The position numbers and the translations under genes are program-made. Below, piece by piece: positions 60,801-64,000 of a stretch of DNA of 64,000 nt (within the stretch, counting starts at the first letter, position 1; each line of letters opens with the position of its first letter). Origin of the DNA: Opisthorchis felineus (taxonomy: Eukaryota > Platyhelminthes > Trematoda > Opisthorchiida > Opisthorchiidae); assembly GCA_004794785.1 (NCBI GenBank), contig SJOL01002747.1, forward strand, positions 1 to 64,000, written 5' to 3'. The notes under the pieces are model-generated. The model was given only the letters and a program-made list of their open reading frames with translations, did no database searches and was not told where the DNA came from.

Positions 60801-63026
60801 CAGCATTCCTTAGTTAGGTTTGTGTGGTATGCAAACACAATAGAATGTGATGTACTAAACAAACAAATTGACTGGTTGGTTTACAAGGTTTGTTGATTAC
60901 CTGTGCGACTAGTTAGTTACTTACCCGAGTAAATTTGCTCAAATCCCATCGTGGTACTTTGACGACGCAATAGTCTAAACTTGGTTCAAAGCAAGCGGTT
61001 GTCCTGCCTCCTGTCACCACGTTCGATAGTTCAGGTAAACTCCGCCCCAAGCACAGCTTCGCAGCAATATAGGCCAGGGGGTAACCTGTAGCTTTACTGG
61101 CTAAAGCAGAACTGCGTGATAGCCGAGCGTTCACCTCAATTATGTAATACGTTAGCGAATTGGGGTCCAGCGCGAATTGAATGTTGCACTCGCCAACGAT
61201 GTGAAGATGACAAGCAACCTGATATTCAGACCAAGAGAGGAAAAAATGTGTAAGAACAGACGAAGGAGCAATTAGGAATGTTGTTCGACTTCTTCCAAAC
61301 AGTTACACGCTCTTCCGTGCACAACTGCTTCCCGTCAACAGACAGAGCAGTGTTTAGCCTCACTGGATACGGGAGCTATCGACAAACTCAACGCCTAAGG
61401 GTACCATAGGACATGCAGTAGAATCAACCAATAACTCATGGCGCCCTCAACATTTCTGACGACGCCCAGATGATCTGCATACAGGTTGATGAAGAAATAA
61501 GAAAGTGAATCCGGTTAATGAACCATACACAAGCGTACTTTGATTAGGGTTATCACAGCATCTGAAGGTGGATAGGCGGGAAAGACGAATAATTGTGGCT
61601 CAAAAAGGTAGGGGGGAATAAAGTACAAGTGGTTTAAAAGTCAAGCGAACAGCAATAAGGTTATACTTACACTTTTTAATGGACAGAACCCTTGTCCATG
61701 TGATTTTAAGTTGGAATTGCAACCGCTATTCGTGCTTAAATGACTCGGGGTTACCTTGTGTGCTCACCTTGATTGCCACAGAGCGAAGCATGTTGTATTC
61801 TATATTGGACAAAGTTTGACTGGGGGCCACCACAATCGATTCACCCGTGTGTATCCCCACCGGGTCGATATTTTCCATGTTACACACCGTGATGCAGTTG
61901 TTATAGGCGTCGCGCACGACCTGTAGTAGAAAGTACGGTAGAAATGACGACATGTTGACTGTTGTAGAATCTTCAAACATCACTTAGCTGCTTGTTTATA
62001 TGGTCTGCTTGTGGAGGGAGGTCTTTGGTACAGAAATCGTCGTAGAGACTTGACGGCAGACTAAAGTCACTCATCGGCGTTGCACGCTCAAAACAGACGT
62101 CGTTCCTTCAATATGGGAATTTCGTCTTGAGAGGATAATTCTACTTAACCTCAGAGATGACAGACAAAAACAGCACGCTTGTCCTTCCAACTACGAAAGA
62201 ATATTCTGAATATGCGGTGTTACGAAAGCGATAACCCAGTTAACGAATGGGTTGCTGTGCCCATACGGTGTAACCCCGGAATAGATGAAACGAACTTAAG
62301 ATGTAAATCTCAGCAACAACAATGAAAACTGTTAGGATCTAGTGTATTTCCGTGAATGAATAAGCATTCGATCGGTTGGGCGGATGAAATTTAGTTCAAC
62401 AGGTACGATGACAGTTTGACAGATCCTATTCAGACCTGCTAACCATAGAGATTACCGCATAGAGACTCCATTGTGGTCCTTACGAAACTTATTACACGTT
62501 CCTGTGAAAGATAATGACAGTCCAGCGAACAATGAAAGGACGCAACGATTCCGACTGTGTAAACGAAAACAAAAATAAAAAAATTACTCATGGTATGACA
62601 ATTTGTATAAAGTTGATAATCCTAGACACATCCGTTTGGAGGCTCACTAGGTAGGCCTGGTCCCATAAGTTCCATCGATTTTATTTTCCGGTTAAACAAC
62701 GGATTCGATGTTTTTGCAGATAAGCACTCATTTGAATTTGAATCCCAGCTGGAACATTCGTTTGATCAGAAAAAAGCAGCGTTTATGTTCAAACGACCGG
62801 CAAGACATTCAGTGAGACCAATCAGTATGATTACCTCGTACTCCACTTCTTTCCAACCTTTAAGCGATTTGTCAATGAAGATTTGGGGTGTTTGCGAAAG
62901 AGCGCGAGTTGCCAACTGTTCCAGTTCTTCCACATTCTCCGCAAAACCCGAACCCATTCCGCCTAGAGCAAACGCGGCACGAATGAGGACCGGAAAACCC
63001 AGGCGGTTGGCGACATCCACAGCTTC
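24587..63026 (-). CDS. CAD: CAD multifunctional pyrimidine synthesis protein, 5' partial, 20 exons (W1-W20)
   Basis: This cytosolic fusion enzyme catalyses the first three steps of de novo UMP synthesis. The exons, in order 62835-63026, 61768-61920, 60925-61218, 59522-59827, 57450-57843, 55411-55624, 53898-54126, 52460-53086, 51155-51378, 50399-50530, 49044-49180, 46324-46579, 44703-45018, 42146-42377, 41169-41681, 36296-36471, 35609-35860, 31391-31640, 26354-26612 and 24587-24875, join in phase to 1,814 codons plus stop. All introns use GT-AG. The order is rest of CPSase A, oligomerisation region, CPSase B, MGS allosteric domain, dihydroorotase, linker and aspartate transcarbamylase, as in animal CAD. 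The dihydroorotase keeps HVH, the lysine of GLKMYLNET, both later histidines and the aspartate of ATDHAPH. The transcarbamylase keeps FEPSTRT, HPTQ and HPLPR. Insertions relative to human CAD lie in W5, W8, W12 and W15. The glutaminase domain and start are outside the window. Confidence 0.97.
24876..26353. other. CAD intron between W19 and W20
   Basis: It is GT-AG bounded. It contains a second-family tRNA-derived SINE at 25441-25643 on the minus strand. No gene recognised in the rest. Confidence 0.6.
25441..25643 (-). mobile_element. tRNA-derived SINE, family 2
   Basis: The minus strand carries an A-box-like TGCCCGAACGGTTAAG and a B-box GGGTTTGATTC about 45 bases apart, as in Leu/Ser-type tRNAs. 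An unrelated body follows, including CGGAGTTACGCGAGATGCGC. The extent is approximate. Confidence 0.65.
26354..26612 (-). CDS. CAD: CAD exon W19 (ATC)
   Basis: It encodes [20 protein letters not shown] (the HPTQ motif), [20 protein letters not shown] and [11 protein letters not shown]. The acceptor is CTCATAG and the donor GTGAGT, phase 2. Confidence 0.97.
29005..29115 (+). mobile_element. Decayed family-1 SINE fragment
   Basis: The 3' part, GGCTTGGCAGTAATGCATAG then AAAGGGCGCCACA, matches the family-1 body (GGCATGGCAGCTAGGCACCG then AAAGGGTGCTACA). The 5' part is too diverged to place. Confidence 0.5.
29191..29964 (-). CDS. Unexplained 257-codon open frame in a CAD intron
   Basis: The longest open frame in the window outside any assigned exon, on the same strand as CAD. 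It starts [16 protein letters not shown] and has a hydrophobic stretch ([15 protein letters not shown]) near residues 26-40. I do not recognise a domain. It could be a nested gene, an exon of an unknown gene, a decayed element or chance. No function is assigned. Confidence 0.3.
   Translation of the reverse strand: MDVGEQRLNIRRAHQFMPDIGIFQIFSCLVIITLPISQVLCQTGVTLNECLSARISTMGQPIRLDQMSCVLYGTPWSRIASSRMTAVIEQKLTEFISVGFTAISPYAIFQSALRACLHRKVNACQYYWLGVYGCVFSLFKNARVSLLKVSVPYSLYIRITVTSKLLYYLLEVEAFQYSFSDENPKHLHYTLHTTAVSVFLAISNYHFHLLTVDNAVKSAKPTKLHFVFCVTLPSPCTTNGFRHHSIPFPRHTNRGCQ
30090..30258 (-). mobile_element. tRNA-derived SINE, family 1
   Basis: The minus strand begins GGGGCGAGATGGCTCAGTGG (A-box) and has B-box GGTTCGAACCC, followed by the family body with the block CCCCTGTCTAGGCTTGGGCA. 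It lies in the CAD intron before W19. Confidence 0.9.
31391..31640 (-). CDS. CAD: CAD exon W18 (ATC carbamoyl-phosphate site)
   Basis: It encodes [20 protein letters not shown] (the STRT carbamoyl-phosphate loop), [20 protein letters not shown] with the active-site SxxxKGE, and NRPIINAG. The acceptor is TTAACAG and the donor GTGAGC. Confidence 0.97.
32330..32450 (-). mobile_element. Possible tRNA-derived SINE, family 3
   Basis: The minus strand shows an A-box-like GTAAAGTAGTGGTAACAC and a B-box-like GGAGTTCAAATC 30 bases on. The boundaries and body are not defined; a decayed tRNA pseudogene is equally possible. Confidence 0.4.
33560..34830 (+). mobile_element. Penelope-like retroelement relic (RT domain)
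   Basis: Across frames the plus strand reads [55 protein letters not shown], then [12 protein letters not shown], [16 protein letters not shown] and [12 protein letters not shown]. These appear in the order of a Penelope-like RT up to its junction with the endonuclease. Several stops and frameshifts make it inactive. Confidence 0.85.
35609..35860 (-). CDS. CAD: CAD exon W17 (linker end, ATC start)
   Basis: Eighty-four codons: a proline/glycine-rich linker ([13 protein letters not shown]), then ATC helix 1 with [21 protein letters not shown] strong acceptor (TTTCTCTAG) and donor GTAACT, phase 0. Confidence 0.93.
35861..36295. other. CAD intron between W16 and W17
   Basis: A 435-bp GT-AG intron with no element recognised. 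Confidence 0.75.
36296..36471 (-). CDS. CAD: CAD exon W16 (DHO-ATC linker)
   Basis: Fifty-eight codons joining VDGR of W15 to [10 protein letters not shown] (human VLVPPGYG). Then comes poorly conserved linker with [13 protein letters not shown]. The acceptor GGACAG and donor GTATAT keep phase. A 4.7-kb intron separates it from W15. Confidence 0.88.
36955..37058 (+). repeat. Dispersed repeat copy B
   Basis: It matches 12381-12486 (TACACTCATTTGCATA, GACTCACCTGAAACCCAGC, GAATCTCTCGCTTATG). In another frame it reads [18 protein letters not shown], a peptide I recall from fluke repeat families. Confidence 0.6.
39024..39205 (+). mobile_element. tRNA-derived SINE, family 1
   Basis: A-box region TGGCTCAGTGGTCAGAGTG at 39035-39053 and B-box GGTTCGAACCC at 39079-39089. 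The family body follows to GGGTGCTACAGCT and an ATTATT tail that abuts the 3' end of the LINE copy on the other strand. Confidence 0.92.
39210..40500 (-). mobile_element. RTE-like LINE, 3'-half relic
   Basis: The minus strand reads [20 protein letters not shown] (RT), [20 protein letters not shown] with the catalytic Asp pair, [28 protein letters not shown], and the tail with [18 protein letters not shown]. Stops and small deletions break the frame. It is the most complete LINE copy in the window. Confidence 0.88.
41169..41681 (-). CDS. CAD: CAD exon W15 (dihydroorotase C-terminal part)
   Basis: It encodes [29 protein letters not shown] (catalytic aspartate), [22 protein letters not shown] and [16 protein letters not shown]. 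About 15-20 extra residues follow RIFNLDND. The acceptor is ATGTAG and the donor GTAAGT. Confidence 0.97.
41682..42145. other. CAD intron between W14 and W15
   Basis: A 464-bp GT-AG intron. No element recognised. Confidence 0.75.
42146..42377 (-). CDS. CAD: CAD exon W14 (dihydroorotase)
   Basis: It encodes [37 protein letters not shown] and [17 protein letters not shown], carrying the two further catalytic histidines. The acceptor is TTCAAG and the donor GTAAGT. Confidence 0.97.
42378..44702. other. CAD intron between W13 and W14 (2.3 kb)
   Basis: It contains a family-1 SINE at 43884-44063 on the minus strand. The rest is unassigned. Confidence 0.65.
43884..44063 (-). mobile_element. tRNA-derived SINE, family 1
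   Basis: A near-complete copy. The minus strand has AGCGAGATGGCTCAGTGG, B-box GGTTCGAACCC (about 44000-44010) and the body to GGCACCGGAAGGGG. The apparent frame on this strand is only the SINE. Confidence 0.93.
44703..45018 (-). CDS. CAD: CAD exon W13 (dihydroorotase)
   Basis: It encodes [32 protein letters not shown] and [10 protein letters not shown]; the lysine of that last motif is the carboxylated zinc bridge in the family. The donor GTAAGT follows KKHFE. Confidence 0.97.
45019..46323. other. CAD intron between W12 and W13 (1.3 kb)
   Basis: It contains a short family-1 SINE fragment at 45795-45863. The open frame 45211-45411 is not recognised. Confidence 0.65.
45795..45863 (+). mobile_element. 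Family-1 SINE 3' fragment
   Basis: CCTTCGGGTAGCGTGGCAGC then TAGGCACCAAATGAG corresponds to the 3' third of family 1. The tRNA-like head is missing, so it is 5'-truncated. Confidence 0.75.
46324..46579 (-). CDS. CAD: CAD exon W12 (MGS end to dihydroorotase start)
   Basis: It begins [20 protein letters not shown] and ends [11 protein letters not shown], where HVH gives the first two zinc ligands of dihydroorotase. Between them is an enlarged loop (from [12 protein letters not shown] to ISSSQ), about 20 residues longer than in human CAD. Confidence 0.95.
47288..47300. repeat. Homopolymer G13
   Basis: Thirteen consecutive G residues, followed by TGCGGGGC. The length is prone to sequencing or assembly error. 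Confidence 0.9.
47808..48009 (+). mobile_element. tRNA-derived SINE, family 1
   Basis: It has TGGCTCAGTGGTTAGAGCG, B-box GGATCGAACCC at 47860-47870 (one change from the consensus in the window), the family body and a TTATC-repeat tail. Confidence 0.92.
49044..49180 (-). CDS. CAD: CAD exon W11 (MGS allosteric domain)
   Basis: It encodes [20 protein letters not shown] and SAFVTRG, matching the human segment with [21 protein letters not shown]. The acceptor is GTTCAG and the donor GTAATA, phase 1. Confidence 0.93.
49181..50398. other. CAD intron between W10 and W11 (1.2 kb)
   Basis: It contains a decayed family-1 SINE fragment near 50003-50055 on the minus strand. Otherwise unassigned. Confidence 0.65.
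50003..50055 (-). mobile_element. Decayed family-1 SINE fragment
   Basis: ACTCGGGCTGGGATACTGCC and CAACCTAGACAGGAGAA match the reverse complement of the mid-body of family 1. Both ends are lost. Confidence 0.65.
50399..50530 (-). CDS. CAD: CAD exon W10 (MGS allosteric domain)
   Basis: It encodes [20 protein letters not shown] and [17 protein letters not shown], matching the human LGYSLYASLGTADFY strand-helix of the domain where CAD effectors bind. The acceptor is CCTCCAG and the donor GTACGT. Confidence 0.94.
50531..51154. other. CAD intron between W9 and W10
   Basis: A 624-bp GT-AG intron. No element recognised. Confidence 0.7.
51155..51378 (-). CDS. CAD: CAD exon W9 (CPSase B end, MGS domain start)
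   Basis: It encodes [37 protein letters not shown] and [15 protein letters not shown], entering the allosteric MGS-like domain. The donor GTTGGT is unusual at position 4 but keeps phase 2 with W10. Confidence 0.95.
51379..52459. other. CAD intron between W8 and W9 (1.1 kb)
   Basis: It contains a family-1 SINE at 51847-52027. The 212-codon frame at 51159-51797 on the minus strand overlaps W9 in the wrong frame and is rejected as a gene. Confidence 0.7.
51847..52027 (+). mobile_element. tRNA-derived SINE, family 1
   Basis: A well-preserved copy: AGCGAAATGGCTCAGTGG, TTAGAGCGCGAATT, B-box GGTTCGAACCC at 51902-51912, and the full body to GGATGCTACAGCTG. Confidence 0.94.
52460..53086 (-). CDS. 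CAD: CAD exon W8 (CPSase B ATP-grasp)
   Basis: Two hundred and nine codons, the longest exon: [55 protein letters not shown] and [10 protein letters not shown]. About 25 residues absent from human CAD lie between RCILG and GVKV; they have no stop and include [17 protein letters not shown]. The acceptor is GCTGTAG and the donor GTTAGT. Confidence 0.97.
53087..55410. other. CAD introns flanking W7 (53087-53897 and 54127-55410)
   Basis: Apart from exon W7 (53898-54126), this stretch is intron. I recognise no element in it. Confidence 0.6.
53898..54126 (-). CDS. CAD: CAD exon W7 (CPSase B)
   Basis: It encodes [32 protein letters not shown] and [11 protein letters not shown]. The acceptor is CCACACAG, one base completing the K codon from W6, and the donor is GTTAGT, phase 0. 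Confidence 0.97.
55411..55624 (-). CDS. CAD: CAD exon W6 (CPSase B pre-ATP-grasp)
   Basis: It encodes [40 protein letters not shown] and VLDIYK, the start of the second synthetase half. A strong acceptor (TTTTTTCAG) and donor GTAAGC bound it. Confidence 0.97.
55625..57449. other. CAD intron between W5 and W6 (1.8 kb)
   Basis: No element recognised. An 89-codon frame on the plus strand at 56898-57167 has no motif I know. Confidence 0.6.
57450..57843 (-). CDS. CAD: CAD exon W5 (oligomerisation region, end of CPSase A)
   Basis: It holds [15 protein letters not shown] and [18 protein letters not shown]. Roughly 25 residues more than in human CAD separate NYLYLSY from DVTFEPQ, just before the CPSase B strand. 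The donor is GTATGA, phase 1. Confidence 0.93.
57844..59521. other. CAD intron between W4 and W5 (1.7 kb)
   Basis: GT-AG bounded; no element or gene recognised. Confidence 0.65.
59522..59827 (-). CDS. CAD: CAD exon W4 (CPSase oligomerisation region)
   Basis: One hundred and two codons, with [20 protein letters not shown] and [19 protein letters not shown]. The donor chosen is ACT|GTACGT, which leaves phase 0 and joins cleanly to W5. It enters from acceptor GAACAG. Confidence 0.93.
60925..61218 (-). CDS. CAD: CAD exon W3 (CPSase A, metal site)
   Basis: Ninety-eight codons with [34 protein letters not shown] (glutamate and asparagine Mg-ATP ligands) and [15 protein letters not shown]. The acceptor is ATATCAG and the donor GTAAGT. 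Confidence 0.97.
61768..61920 (-). CDS. CAD: CAD exon W2 (CPSase A)
   Basis: Fifty-one codons: [20 protein letters not shown], then [16 protein letters not shown], the conserved CPSase core around the ATP site. The acceptor is CTACAG and the donor GTGAGC, phase 0. Confidence 0.96.
62835..63026 (-). CDS. CAD: CAD exon W1 (CPSase A, ATP-grasp N-half)
   Basis: Sixty-four codons with [18 protein letters not shown] (glycine-rich ATP loop) and [11 protein letters not shown]. The acceptor is TATTCAG and the donor GTAATC. It is the first exon recognised at the right edge; upstream exons must lie beyond 64000. Confidence 0.95.
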
Positions 63027-64000
63027 CTGAATAGGGAAAAATATAGGCGATGAGATGGCATAATCAGAACCTGAGGTTGTTTGCGTCTGGATAGCACTTG
63101 AAGTTGTGTAACCGGAAACCCGAATTCGGACTCAACCGCGGTTAGGGTTGTGAAACTTTTGCAGGCCAGAATGTGGGTGTAAATCGCGGTGCTGGATGTA
63201 TCCTCTTCACTTTTAACGCTAACGAAGATTTGGCAAATCCAGGAGAATCAGTAAGGTACAAATCAACCCGGATTAAACATGAGATTTGGGCTCCGTTTTG
63301 CGAAACAGAATTTGAACAGCGGCCCTGTTCTGACAAAGTCAACGGCTGGGTGGAGAAAACACCAGCCGCCCAAAACTAGTCAGTGGATGCGTAATCCTGA
63401 GATTACGTGAATGATCTCGTCTGCCCCTACCTGATTAGCCCCAATACGGATAAAATGGCTTTTCGATATCTGATCTCTGCTATATCTTGTGGGGTTATTC
63501 TAAATGTTTCCTTAGGGATCAGAATTAACCATGGGAAATAGAATTGTACGCAAATGAATAGAAATACTCATGTCAACCAAGAATCACTACTTCTAAATCA
63601 GGCCTAGAGTCTATCCAAAGCTAATTGTACACACTTTGAACGAACACACTTTGAAAAGGACACTATGGAGCTAGGCCGTACCGAATTCGTTTCTTTGCGA
63701 TTCTCTCTCACATCGTGTCAGCTTGACTGAACCCTGTGAACAAGGCTGACGCCTATGTATAGCCGGCTAATAAACAATAATGTTTCCGCAGCACCGTATT
63801 CGTGTCCGCACTGGTGTTGCTGTCTTTAAGGATACAGATGATAAATCCAAATAAAATATGAGGTCACGGTCATAAACTACTCATAGTCGCATTCGGTTGA
63901 CGTCAGTTTCCGGATATTTTCAGACGCATACCATGACTCCGGTGCAGTATACACGGTATTTTGCCATCTCTAAAGTTCCTTGCCAACCACCGAAACCATT
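63027..64000. other. CAD intron at the right edge
   Basis: It lies upstream of W1. I looked for CPSase or glutaminase motifs on the minus strand and found none, so the next exon is beyond the window. Confidence 0.6.

Larger units (their letters stand above)
59828..62834. other. CAD introns between W1 and W4
   Basis: Apart from exons W2 and W3, the stretches 59828-60924, 61219-61767 and 61921-62834 are intron. No element recognised. Confidence 0.6.

Noticed and set aside
1..64000. CRISPR arrays, bacterial operons or prophage features
   Set aside because: No regularly spaced short repeats or bacterial gene organisation; exons, GT-AG introns and retroelements are eukaryotic.

Overview
The window is eukaryotic and looks like a trematode (fluke) genome, most likely an opisthorchiid such as Clonorchis or Opisthorchis. 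The reasons are: genes broken into short exons by large, repeat-filled introns; micro-introns of 32-41 nt at the 5' end of one gene; and relics of fluke-type repeats (a tRNA-derived SINE, an RTE-like LINE, Penelope-like elements and Ty3/gypsy pieces). The species level is inference from remembered repeat peptides, not from a search.

Two host protein genes are supported, and they converge. On the plus strand, about 1.5-18.1 kb, is TRMT44, the tRNA(Ser) Um44 2'-O-methyltransferase, in nine coding exons with compatible splice phases. The first five exons are packed into 0.85 kb by micro-introns; the rest are spread over 16 kb. On the minus strand, from 63.0 down to 24.6 kb, is CAD, the fused pyrimidine enzyme (carbamoyl-phosphate synthetase II, dihydroorotase, aspartate transcarbamylase). 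Twenty exons are in the window and join in phase to 1,814 codons plus a stop. The glutaminase domain and the first part of the synthetase lie beyond the right edge. CAD makes carbamoyl phosphate, carbamoyl aspartate and dihydroorotate, the first three steps of UMP synthesis.

By region: 1-0.5 kb is the 3' tail of an RTE-like LINE. 1.5-18.1 kb is TRMT44, whose big introns hold broken LINE and possible gypsy pieces. 18.1-24.6 kb is the space between the two 3' ends. It holds a 750-bp element with 180-bp inverted arms (Penelope-like, with a hammerhead-like core), a pair of LTR-like direct repeats, a gypsy reverse-transcriptase relic and another LINE tail. 24.6-63.0 kb is CAD, with SINEs, a LINE relic and a Penelope-like reverse transcriptase in its introns. 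63.0-64 kb is further CAD intron with no exon recognised.

All element-derived reading frames seen are broken. The unexplained items most worth a second look are the inverted-arm element with its ribozyme-like core, a 257-codon intronic open frame at 29.2-30.0 kb, and the lineage insertions in CAD. I saw no wholly new biological system.
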